Shown here in pieces: positions 1-8,385 of a DNA stretch of 64,000 nucleotides. Origin of the DNA: Saprospiraceae bacterium (GTDB taxonomy: Bacteria; Bacteroidota; Bacteroidia; Chitinophagales; Saprospiraceae). Made by a program: the position numbers and the translations under genes. Positions within the stretch are counted from its first letter, which is position 1; each line of letters starts with the position of its first letter. The notes beneath the pieces are model-generated. The model searched no databases. It was not told where the DNA came from and saw nothing but the letters and a program-made list of their open reading frames with translations. The stretch is from contig JAJCYH010000029.1 of the NCBI GenBank assembly GCA_029262995.1, positions 54,716 to 118,715 on the forward strand, written 5' to 3'.

Positions 1-34
1 GTTTTAGAATAGTATGCAGATCAATCTCTATTCA

Positions 35-709
35 ATGAAGAATATTCAATTGGCGTTTATATTGCTTTTTTGTAATTTATGTTTAGCACAAAATTCATAT
101 TCAATAAGCGCAGGAGTGGGTGTTTCTTTTATTCACAAACCGCTTATACTTGTTGGCAACAATGAATATTCAAGCCCTTATCAACTTTCACACACTATTC
201 AGTTATCAAGTATTAATAAGATTAAAGCAAACCGTAGTATTGAATTTGGTTTATCCTATTCCAGAATCGCCATTCAAGACATGTATATTTCTTCTGACCA
301 AAATTCAAATATTAGACTTGAGCGGATTAGTAACTACAGCCTTGATATTTCCTATTTAGATTTAAGCATTTTATACCAAATGAATTTAAGGAAATTTGAA
401 TTTTCTCCTGGAATTAAATTTTCTAAAAGAATTTCAGGAAAAGAAAGGTTCTATAAAGTTTTGTATTATGGCGAGGAAGTAATCCCAGAGTCCGATATCA
501 TCTCGGACACGGTAGATGGCATCAATTTATACAATGCGAGTCTAGTACTAAATATGACCATGAATGTTTGCAACAATTTAGCTTTTGGGATAGAGGTAAA
601 TGGAGGCATTCTAAATTTATTAACAGGAGATAGTCAAGTAGTACCGGTGAGTCATAGTTGGACAAGAAGATTAAATACAATTTATTTTAAAGGAATCTAT
701 AAAATATAA
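35..709 (+). CDS. Secreted outer-membrane beta-barrel-like protein, unknown function
   Basis: An open frame begins at 14, but the ATG at 35 puts a clean Sec signal peptide at the N-terminus (MKNIQLAFILLFCNLCLAQ), so I choose 35. The mature part of about 205 residues alternates polar and hydrophobic residues in short strands and ends in an aromatic-rich stretch (IYFKGIYKI), as expected of a small outer-membrane beta-barrel of the kind common in Bacteroidota. No catalytic motif is visible. A decayed sequence of the same style follows at 828-1447, which suggests a tandem family. Function unknown; the barrel assignment is inferred from composition only. Confidence 0.6.
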   Translation: MKNIQLAFILLFCNLCLAQNSYSISAGVGVSFIHKPLILVGNNEYSSPYQLSHTIQLSSINKIKANRSIEFGLSYSRIAIQDMYISSDQNSNIRLERISNYSLDISYLDLSILYQMNLRKFEFSPGIKFSKRISGKERFYKVLYYGEEVIPESDIISDTVDGINLYNASLVLNMTMNVCNNLAFGIEVNGGILNLLTGDSQVVPVSHSWTRRLNTIYFKGIYKI

Positions 710-827
710 GTAGATAAAATCAGTTATAAAGAACAAATCATTCCCGTTGAAATTAAAGAACTTTCTTTCATTTGTTTCTATTCTTAGTTGTTAAAATTGT
801 TTTAGCAAATCCAATGATGCCAGTTAG

Positions 828-1447
828 GTCATTGGCTTAGAACATAACTTATTAATCAAACAAAGCAAGCAATACTTACCTGACTGGAATAGTCTCCATC
901 GAATTACCATCACTAAACCAATTAATCACTTTTCATTTGGCCTTGACCTTGGTGTATTAAACTATAGGCAAAAGAATTTCACCTAATTCACGGGCAACAT
1001 CAATTTTATTGAGAAGAAGTCGTTTTCAGAAAACCGATACAAAGCTATGACGGGAAAATTTAGTCTAAAGCATATCAACATATTGCCAAGAGTCAACTTT
1101 CGAATGCCATGCAATTACATATATTTCTATGCGGCAATGAATTTGAACTATTTGTATCAATTAGAAAAGAAAGCAACACAAACTTGTAATTATAGTACTA
1201 TTAGAAGCCTTATGTATTTGAAGATGACTTACTAGAGAATATTTTCAATATGAGCATTGCGTTAGGCATAATACATCAATTGCAAATAACTGACCTACTT
1301 AGAGAAACGTTGCTGTCTACAATAGTATGTTCTAGTTTGCCTCCTAAGAATGAAGATAGGTTTTTTGATTATGGATTTAATTACATCCAAATGACAATTG
1401 CCTTTGAACATGGAATAAATTATTTTAGCATTTGCCATAACATCTAA
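828..1447 (+). pseudogene. Decayed outer-membrane beta-barrel protein gene
   Basis: One reading frame (codons in phase with 828) stays protein-like from 828 to 1235 apart from a single in-frame TAA at 984-986. The part before the stop contains HFSFGLDLGVLNYRQKNFT and the part after it FSLKHINILPRVNFRM and YIYFYAAMNLNYLYQLEKK, all typical beta-barrel strands. After a stop at 1233-1235 the coding pattern resumes in another frame from about 1236 to 1447 (FFDYGFNYIQMTIAFEHGI), again strand-like. No start codon or signal peptide survives. A nonsense mutation plus a frameshift in a gene resembling the one upstream explains this best. The barrel identity is inferred from residue pattern. Confidence 0.5.
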
Positions 1448-1731
1448 ATTTGACTCTAACCATTTAACAATCTCATCTTTGCAATTTTCATTTTATAATT
1501 GGAAATCCAATAATCCTTTCACTTTTTCTAGCTTTAGAATAATGGTCAATAAATTATTTATTGTTTAATGAAATCTAGGTTGATTAGAATGAATTTAGGC
1601 CAAGACTAGAGTTCATAATAATAGAGGTGAATGTATTGAAATGTCATTAAGCACAAGATCTGTTAAGCTTTTGTTAGGAAAATCTTAATTTTTCATTAAC
1701 TTGGTTTTATTGTTTACTAAAATCCAACTAA
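1448..1731. other. Intergenic, no gene seen
   Basis: AT-rich sequence between the decayed barrel gene and the SusC gene. It presumably holds the promoter of the susCD pair, but I see no convincing match to the TAnnTTTG element and no stable hairpin. Confidence 0.5.
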
Positions 1732-4698
1732 ATGAAAACAGTTAGACTACTATTAATTTTCGCATTTTGCTTGATCGTTGGGCTCAATTATGCCCAAACG
1801 GATATAAGCGGAACAGTAACCGATAAAGATGGGTCACCATTAATCGGTGTATCCATTTTAGTAAAAGGAACAACAGTTGGAACGACCACTGATTTAGATG
1901 GAAGTTTCATGTTGAGTGTGCCTGAAGGAATGGAAGATATCGAAATATCATATCTCGGCTACAGAACCCAGTCTGTCACATCATCTGCAGATCCCATGAT
2001 GATTGTTTTATTTGAAGATCTTAATCAGCTCGATGAAGTTGTCATAACAGGATTGGCGACAAGCGTTAAAAGAAAAAATTCTGCCAACGCTGTAGCCTCA
2101 ATTTCAGGAGCAGAGTTAACAGGTGTAACACCGCAAAGTACAGTTGAGACTGCCCTTTATGGAAAATTTAAAGGTGCTGAAATAAAAGCCAATTCAGGTG
2201 CTCCAGGAGGAGGAATAGCTTTTAAATTAAGAGGAACGACCTCTATAAGTGGGTCTTCACAGCCATTAATTGTATTGGATGGTATTCTTATAGATAATTC
2301 ATCGATCAAACCAGGTTTAAGTTTTGTATCTGCTTCACAGGCAGGAGGAAGTACAAGAAACCAGGACAACCCTTCCAATCGGCTTGCTGATATAGATCCA
2401 AACGATATTGAATCCATTGAAATCCTTAAAGGTGCATCAGCAGCAGCAATTTATGGATCAAGAGCAGGTGGTGGAGTTGTAATAATAACAACCAAAAGAG
2501 GTAAGGAAGGGAAAACAAGCGTTAGTTTTAGACAGTCTGTGGGACAAACTTCCATGCTTAACCCTTTAGGTGTTAGAGAATGGACCGAAGAAAAAGTACT
2601 TGGTTCTGCATTTGCTGGAGATGTAGCTCTATTTAATGAAGCACAAGCAAACGGTACCTTACACAATTATGAAGATGAGTTATACGGCAATAAAGGAGCT
2701 TTATATAATACAAATCTTAGCATAAGTGGTGGAAGTGACAAGACTAAATTCTTCGTTGGAGGTTCTTACAAAAATGAAGAAGGCATTGTAAATAACACAG
2801 GCTATAATAAAGTTTCTGCAAGAATAAATGTAGATCATGAAATATCTAAACTATTTGATATTTCAGTTTCTTCCAATTATATATCGTCATCTTCAGATAG
2901 AGGTTTTTTCAATAATGACAACTCCGGAACTACAATGGGTATATCATTTTTGTCAACGCCATCATGGGCACAATTGCAGGCTAATGAAGCTGGTGTATTC
3001 CCAGCCAACCCATATGCTCCATCGAATTTTCTTGAAACTGCAGAGTTAATAACGAATAATGAATCTGTCAACAGATTTATTGGTGGTGGTACAGTTACGG
3101 CGAATATCATATCCACTAATAACTCCAGTTTGAAAGCAGTCTTTCAGGGAGGACTTGATTTTTACAATTTAAATACAACTGCAATATTCCCTAATAGTTT
3201 GCAATTTCAAAGAGATGGTAATGGATTAAACGGTGTTTCATTACAGGGATTTACCAAAAACAAAAACACAAACCTAGCTTTATATCTAGTTCATAATTAT
3301 TACGCCTCTAATGGTTTGTCTTTTAGCAGTTCTGCTGGTATTACTCAATATGATTTTAACCAAAATACAATTTTTGGAGAAGCATCCAACCTTATCGGAT
3401 CTCAGACAAATCTTGATCAAGCAGGTAATAGAAATGTACAACAAGATAGAATAATTCAGCAGGATAAAGGATTCTTTGCACAGGAGGAAATTAATTTCAA
3501 TGATCAAATTATTGGAACCATTGGTATAAGAGCTGACAAGTCTTCCAACAATGGAGATGTCAACAAGCTTTATTACTATCCAAAAGCTAACGTAGCCATT
3601 AACTTGCAAAACTTTGACTTTTGGAACGAAAACAGCATGTTCACTCAATTCAAAATCAGAGCAGCTTATGGTGAATCTGGAAACTTTGCCAACTTTGGAT
3701 CTAAGTATACAGAACTTAATTCCACTATTGTAAATGGAAGAGCTGGAGTTTTAGTTCCTACCAGATTAGGAAATTCCCTAGTCGGTCCAGAGCGACAAAA
3801 GGAAATTGAATTTGGTGTCGACCTAGAAATAAACAATAGAATTGCTATTGATGCAACCTACTACATCAAAACAGTTGAAGATCTTTTATTGAATGCAGAC
3901 GTTCCAACCTCTAGTGGTTTTGCAGATCAGGTCACCAATGCTGCAGAACTTCAAAACAAAGGAGTTGAATTGGGTTTAAATCTTGCTGTCATTAATAACA
4001 GTGACATTCAATGGAACGCAAGATTTGGATTCTGGAAAAATACTGCTGAAGTAACCAGAATGAGTGTGCCTGCTTTTACTACAGGAGGTTTCGCGGATTT
4101 CTTAGGAAACTATATTGTTAAGGAGGGTTATAGTCCAACTACTCTAATTGGTGTAGGACCAAATCCAGATATCGCATTAAATGAAGGAGATGATTTAACG
4201 CTTCAACAGTGGGGAAATTCTGAGGCTGATTTTCAACTTACATGGGCAAATACTTTAAGTTATAAAAACTTTGACTTTTCAATGGTTTGGCACTTAAAGC
4301 AAGGAGGTGAAAACATTAATCTTTCTACCTTACTTTTTGACCTCTCTGAAACCACTCATGATTTTGATGATTTCACCTTAGATCCAAGTGGAACCATGAG
4401 CAATGGTAATTTCAGATTAGCTGAACTAGGAAGTACAACACAATGGTGGATTGAAGATGCAAGCTATCTTAGACTTAGAGAAATTGGAATCTATTATAAC
4501 ATTCCTGCAGATCTAATTCCAGGAGATGGTACTTATAAGCTTGGTTTCTCAGGAACTAATTTGATTAACATTTTTGATTACAATAGTTATGATCCTGAAG
4601 TTTCTAACTTTGGTTCAACTGAGTTATCAAACGCTGTGGAAGTTACGCCATATCCTTCTTCGAAGAGGTTTGACTTTCATTTCATTGCTAATTTTTAA
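1732..4698 (+). CDS. SusC/RagA-family TonB-linked outer-membrane protein
   Basis: 988 residues, normal for the family. Signal peptide at residues 1-21 (ending NYAQ), then a carboxypeptidase-regulatory-like domain at about 23-100 (SGTVTDKDGSPLIGVSILVKG), a TonB plug at about 105-255 with the family signatures RGTTSISG, PLIVLDG and AAIYGSRAGGGVVIITTKRG, then a long beta-barrel ending in a C-terminal Phe (HFIANF). SusC proteins are TonB/ExbBD-powered importers of large substrates and form a lidded complex with SusD. The SusD gene follows after 18 bases. No glycoside hydrolase, protease or sensor gene lies nearby, so the substrate (glycan, peptide or other oligomer) is not indicated by context. 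Confidence 0.95.
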   Translation: MKTVRLLLIFAFCLIVGLNYAQTDISGTVTDKDGSPLIGVSILVKGTTVGTTTDLDGSFMLSVPEGMEDIEISYLGYRTQSVTSSADPMMIVLFEDLNQLDEVVITGLATSVKRKNSANAVASISGAELTGVTPQSTVETALYGKFKGAEIKANSGAPGGGIAFKLRGTTSISGSSQPLIVLDGILIDNSSIKPGLSFVSASQAGGSTRNQDNPSNRLADIDPNDIESIEILKGASAAAIYGSRAGGGVVIITTKRGKEGKTSVSFRQSVGQTSMLNPLGVREWTEEKVLGSAFAGDVALFNEAQANGTLHNYEDELYGNKGALYNTNLSISGGSDKTKFFVGGSYKNEEGIVNNTGYNKVSARINVDHEISKLFDISVSSNYISSSSDRGFFNNDNSGTTMGISFLSTPSWAQLQANEAGVFPANPYAPSNFLETAELITNNESVNRFIGGGTVTANIISTNNSSLKAVFQGGLDFYNLNTTAIFPNSLQFQRDGNGLNGVSLQGFTKNKNTNLALYLVHNYYASNGLSFSSSAGITQYDFNQNTIFGEASNLIGSQTNLDQAGNRNVQQDRIIQQDKGFFAQEEINFNDQIIGTIGIRADKSSNNGDVNKLYYYPKANVAINLQNFDFWNENSMFTQFKIRAAYGESGNFANFGSKYTELNSTIVNGRAGVLVPTRLGNSLVGPERQKEIEFGVDLEINNRIAIDATYYIKTVEDLLLNADVPTSSGFADQVTNAAELQNKGVELGLNLAVINNSDIQWNARFGFWKNTAEVTRMSVPAFTTGGFADFLGNYIVKEGYSPTTLIGVGPNPDIALNEGDDLTLQQWGNSEADFQLTWANTLSYKNFDFSMVWHLKQGGENINLSTLLFDLSETTHDFDDFTLDPSGTMSNGNFRLAELGSTTQWWIEDASYLRLREIGIYYNIPADLIPGDGTYKLGFSGTNLINIFDYNSYDPEVSNFGSTELSNAVEVTPYPSSKRFDFHFIANF

Positions 4699-4716
4699 AA
4701 GATAAACTGAATAAAT

Positions 4717-6033
4717 ATGAAAATTTTAAAATATATATTAGGACTAACTCTATGCTTGACAATCAGCAGTTGTGACATAGACGATATAGACAATCCAAAT
4801 GGATCCAGTATTTCTGGATTTGATGAAGATGCTACCAAGAGTGCCATGCAAACTTTGGTAACAGGTATCGAAGATTTAACCAGACAGGATTTTGCTTTTT
4901 ATTATGATGTAGTCTCTATTATTGGAAGAGAATATTATTTCTTCACAGCATCTGATCCCAGGTATACGGGTGAGGTTTTAGGCAAGAATGGGAATCCATT
5001 GGATAATGCAGGTTTTTACGGAACTCGTCCCTATCAAGGTAGATATCGTACCATTAAGAATGCTAATATTTTAATAAACGGTGCTACAAATTCTTCTTTA
5101 ATTACTAACGAAGAATTAAATGGATACTTGGGTTATGCAAAGACTATTCAAGCACATGAATACCTGATTGCAGCTAATTTACAAGGGAGCTGTGGAATCA
5201 GAATTAATGTTTCAGATCCAGATAATTTAGGACCATTTACTTCTGGTTATGACGAATCACTAAGTGCAATTAAGAGTTTACTTGATGAAGCTGCAACGCA
5301 TTTACAATCAGCGGGTTCTTCATTCCCATTTGTTCTTTCCGATGCTATGAGTGGATTCGATGATCCACAATCATTCTTAAGCTTTAACAGAGGCTTAAGT
5401 TCAAGAGTTGCTCTTTATCAAGGAAATAAAGCAGAAGCGTTATCAAGCTTAATGGGTTCATTCATGGATATAGGTGGCAATCTTGATAATGGTCCAGCTA
5501 GATTTTATTCTAGTGCAGGTGGTGATTTTCCAAATAATCTTTTTAGGGTGCCAGATCAGGCTGATGCTATTATTGCACATCCAACATTTATTGCAGACGC
5601 TAACCCAGCAGATCTAAGATTATCGAAAGTCATTGAAAGAAGTACAGGTACACTTAGCCTTGATGGTTTGAGTGGAGATTATGATGTCTGGGTTTTCCGT
5701 TCACTGGAAGATTATGTTCCATTTATGCGAAACGAAGAATTGATATTAATTTATGCTGAAGCAAATATTGGTTCAAATAATGGTGAGGCCATTTCAGCTA
5801 TTAATACAATCAGAAATGCTGCTGGCGTAGGAGATTATGCAGGAGCCACTGACGAAGCTGCACTATTAAACGAAGTACTTTATCAAAGAAGGTACTCCTT
5901 ATTTGGAGAAGGTCATAGATGGGTTGATATGAGAAGATTAGGAAGATTAAACACATTGCCTAAAGATAGAGCAGGTGATTTAGTACATGACCACTTCCCA
6001 AGACCAGTTTCAGAAAACGATCCATGCAACTAA
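4717..6033 (+). CDS. SusD/RagB-family surface lipoprotein
   Basis: 438 residues with a lipoprotein signal (lipobox TISSC, Cys at about residue 19) followed by acidic residues typical of surface-exported Bacteroidota lipoproteins. The body has the SusD order: N-terminal TPR-like helices, a central region, and the C-terminal signature RRYSLFGEGHRWVDMRRLGRL. SusD proteins are the substrate-capturing lid of the SusC channel. It lies 18 bases after the SusC gene, surely in the same transcript, and is followed by a strong terminator, so the operon has just these two genes. At 438 residues it is shorter than many SusD proteins of polysaccharide loci. Confidence 0.93.
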   Translation: MKILKYILGLTLCLTISSCDIDDIDNPNGSSISGFDEDATKSAMQTLVTGIEDLTRQDFAFYYDVVSIIGREYYFFTASDPRYTGEVLGKNGNPLDNAGFYGTRPYQGRYRTIKNANILINGATNSSLITNEELNGYLGYAKTIQAHEYLIAANLQGSCGIRINVSDPDNLGPFTSGYDESLSAIKSLLDEAATHLQSAGSSFPFVLSDAMSGFDDPQSFLSFNRGLSSRVALYQGNKAEALSSLMGSFMDIGGNLDNGPARFYSSAGGDFPNNLFRVPDQADAIIAHPTFIADANPADLRLSKVIERSTGTLSLDGLSGDYDVWVFRSLEDYVPFMRNEELILIYAEANIGSNNGEAISAINTIRNAAGVGDYAGATDEAALLNEVLYQRRYSLFGEGHRWVDMRRLGRLNTLPKDRAGDLVHDHFPRPVSENDPCN

Positions 6034-6051
6034 CTAAATACTATTAATAAA

Positions 6052-6082
6052 AAAGCCGATGATAAAACATCGGCTTTTTTTA
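6052..6082 (+). terminator. Rho-independent terminator of the susCD pair
   Basis: Stem AGCCGATG/CATCGGCT with loop ATAAAA followed by a run of seven T, 20 bases after the SusD stop codon. Confidence 0.9.
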
Positions 6083-6099
6083 TATCATCAAAGTTCTGT

Positions 6100-6666
6100 A
6101 TGATGATTCAAATAAAATTTGCAGAAACAATAAACGAATTAAAGGGTATAATTGAACTCCAAAATAATAATCTATACTCTAATGTCCCAGAATACGATCT
6201 GAAGAAGGAGGGTTTTGTAACAGTCCAACACAATCTTTCATTATTGGAAGAAATGAACAATACACTTCCAAGTGCCATTGCCGTACATAACGGTGTAGTC
6301 ATAGGCTATAGTTTGTCCATGGAAAAATCTTTCAAAAATCAAATCCCTGTTTTAATTCCAATGTTTGAAAAGATAGATAATCTGAAATTTCTTAATCATA
6401 GACTGTCAGAGGTCAAGTATATTATCGGAGGACAAGTATGCATTTTAAAAGAATTTAGAGGAAAGAACTTAATAAAGAATTTATACAACCATGCTAGAAC
6501 ACAATATCAAGAAAGATATCCCGTAATGCTCACTGAAGTTTCAAGTGCCAATGAAAGGTCCTTATATGCACATCTTAAATGTGGATTTGAAATATTGCAC
6601 GAGTACCATTTTCTACAAGAAATCTGGTACATATTAATTTGGAATTGGAATCTGACAAAGGCTTAA
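6100..6666 (+). CDS. GNAT-family N-acetyltransferase-like protein
   Basis: 188 residues, no signal peptide, cytoplasmic. The central part has the GNAT acetyl-CoA pattern: a strand (YIIGGQVCILKEF) followed by the R-G-K loop and helix (FRGKNLIKNLYNHARTQY), then LTEVSSANERSLYAHLKCGFE, matching the usual terminal motif in which a helix leads to a GF segment. The acceptor substrate cannot be told from sequence. Start is the first of two adjacent ATG codons. Its 3' end overlaps the 3' end of the convergent hydrolase gene by four bases. It follows the susCD terminator, so it is probably transcribed separately. Confidence 0.75.
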   Translation: MMIQIKFAETINELKGIIELQNNNLYSNVPEYDLKKEGFVTVQHNLSLLEEMNNTLPSAIAVHNGVVIGYSLSMEKSFKNQIPVLIPMFEKIDNLKFLNHRLSEVKYIIGGQVCILKEFRGKNLIKNLYNHARTQYQERYPVMLTEVSSANERSLYAHLKCGFEILHEYHFLQEIWYILIWNWNLTKA

Positions 6667-7706
6667 AAACTTCCTGAATCTACGTCCTTAATAAACTTTA
6701 TCACACCGGAAAAGAAATTGGCTTGATCGTCAAATTGACAAAGATGGCTACCATTAGGACAGTTTAGATATCGACCATTTTGAACTTCGCTCGCCATCCA
6801 TTCCATATGTTTGGGATCCATCGTATCGTATTGGGCACCGATTGTAAGTGTTGGTACTTTTATGTCCTTTAACCTGTCGGTAAAATTCCAATCTCTTAGC
6901 GTAGCATCTCCCTTTATGCCAAACTCACTTGGTCCTTGCATAGTCACGTACACATCCGGATTGACATTATCAATACATCTACTTACAGGATCTGGCCAAT
7001 CCTCGAGAGGCATTCTCAATACATGTTCGGTATAATAATGCTTAACAATCAACTCCAAATAACGTGGATTGGAATAATCTTCAGCATTTTCATAAGTCAT
7101 AATTTCAGCTAATACCACCGAATCCATTTTAGGGGCAAGAACGGAATCACTGTAAATCTGATAATCATCTATTGAACTCATCATATTCGCTATAACCAAA
7201 CCTTTAAGATTACTCTGATATTTGTGGGCATATTCCATTGCAAGAATCCCTCCCCAAGATTGCCCAAGCAAATAAAAGTTGTCATTATTCAATGACAAAG
7301 CCTTTCTTACTTGCTCTACCTCTTCAACAAAACGAGGAAGATCCCATAAGGATTTATCTTTTGGTTGATCACTATTAAAGGATCCTAATTGATCATAGTA
7401 ATAGTATTCAATACCTTCAAAAGGGAAGTAGCTATCAAAACAAGCAAATTGTTGGTGGGTCATTCCAGGGCCTCCATGTAGAAGAAGAACCTTTATTTTA
7501 GGGTTGTTTCCTACCCGCTTTGTCCAAACCTTAAAATCTCCTTTATCCGTTTTTATATCGATCATCTTAACACCACCAGATAAGATGTCATCTTTATTAC
7601 TGTAATCGAGATAGTTCTTTAGGCATGGTCCTATTTTTTCAGAATTGCTAGATGTCTGGCAGGAAATAAAAAAACATATCGGAACTAGAATCATCAGTAT
7701 TCTCAT
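6663..7706 (-). CDS. Proline iminopeptidase-like alpha/beta hydrolase (peptidase family S33), lipoprotein
   Basis: The open frame extends to 7757, but the ATG at 7706 gives a lipoprotein signal (MRILMILVPICFFISC), so I choose it (347 residues). The alpha/beta hydrolase core shows the oxyanion motif LLLHGGPGM, the nucleophile elbow GQSWGG (Ser), an acid in GAQYDTMDP and the catalytic His in NGSHL. HGGPG plus GQSWGG is typical of proline iminopeptidases and related S33 enzymes, which release N-terminal proline or hydrolyse amides and esters. A lipid-anchored periplasmic form is common in Bacteroidota. The exact substrate is uncertain. Confidence 0.85.
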   Translation of the reverse strand: MRILMILVPICFFISCQTSSNSEKIGPCLKNYLDYSNKDDILSGGVKMIDIKTDKGDFKVWTKRVGNNPKIKVLLLHGGPGMTHQQFACFDSYFPFEGIEYYYYDQLGSFNSDQPKDKSLWDLPRFVEEVEQVRKALSLNNDNFYLLGQSWGGILAMEYAHKYQSNLKGLVIANMMSSIDDYQIYSDSVLAPKMDSVVLAEIMTYENAEDYSNPRYLELIVKHYYTEHVLRMPLEDWPDPVSRCIDNVNPDVYVTMQGPSEFGIKGDATLRDWNFTDRLKDIKVPTLTIGAQYDTMDPKHMEWMASEVQNGRYLNCPNGSHLCQFDDQANFFSGVIKFIKDVDSGSF

Positions 7707-7792
7707 AATAGTAAATTTATTGTGAAATGAATTTAAGCTTAATAATGCAAAAATCAAATTGCTTACAACAGTTGCTTGAGCTTGAGTTGAAA

Positions 7793-8245
7793 CTATTTTT
7801 GTTTCATATTTAATGAAATAAAGGACTCTACCCTTCCTATATTAGGAACGTCAAAAAGTTTTTCCATGATAAAGTTTTTGTAATCATCCATGTCATTTGC
7901 TTTTATCTTGACGATAAAATCAGTACTTCCAGAAACAGCATGCACTTCAACAATCTCAGGAATTGTGAGGAGGTTTGACTCTAGTTCTCTAAAAAGTTCT
8001 TTGGTATGGTTACGCAATGAAATATGAGCAAAGGCAATCAATCTTTTCCCTAAGAGATTCTCATCAATTTCAATCGTATAATTTTTTATGACGCCGAGTC
8101 TTTCCAGTTTTTTAATGCGCTCATATATCGGTGTAGGCGAAAGATTTAGTTTTTCGGATAAGAGCCTTGCGGTAATCTTTGAATCACAAGTGAGCTCATT
8201 AAGGATTTGATGATCTATGGAATCAAGGTTTATAGCTTTGTTCAT
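7793..8245 (-). CDS. Lrp/AsnC-family transcriptional regulator
   Basis: 150 residues: an N-terminal winged helix (about residues 5-60, LDSIDHQILNELTCDSKITARLLSEKLNLS) and a C-terminal RAM/AsnC ligand-binding domain (VSGSTDFIVKIKANDMDDYKNFI) that forms dimers and octamers. Members sense amino acids or related acids and regulate adjacent, often divergent, genes. Here the divergent neighbour at 8386 is a 2-oxoacid dehydrogenase E1, a plausible target because such enzymes act on oxo acids from amino-acid breakdown. The 140-base gap is long enough for operators but I do not recognise a specific site. Confidence 0.93.
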   Translation of the reverse strand: MNKAINLDSIDHQILNELTCDSKITARLLSEKLNLSPTPIYERIKKLERLGVIKNYTIEIDENLLGKRLIAFAHISLRNHTKELFRELESNLLTIPEIVEVHAVSGSTDFIVKIKANDMDDYKNFIMEKLFDVPNIGRVESFISLNMKQK

Positions 8246-8252
8246 TAGTGTT

Positions 8253-8286
8253 TTTGACTATTTAATAGAGTTTAAATATACTTTTG
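8253..8286 (+). promoter_or_regulatory. Candidate Bacteroidota promoter for the E1 gene
   Basis: TTTG at 8253-8256 and TACTTTTG (fits TAnnTTTG) at 8279-8286, separated by 22 bases, in the intergenic gap about 100 bases before the E1 start. The spacing is slightly long for the consensus. Confidence 0.45.
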
Positions 8287-8385
8287 TTCTGAATTTATCA
8301 ATATTACAGATATTTTATCTATTTATTAGAATTTTATCAGCAAATATTTTCTTTTTCATAACTTAGTACTCCCAATTAATTTTGC

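Noticed and set aside
1732..6033. Polysaccharide utilisation locus
   Set aside because: No carbohydrate-active enzyme, sensor or sulfatase next to the SusC/SusD pair.
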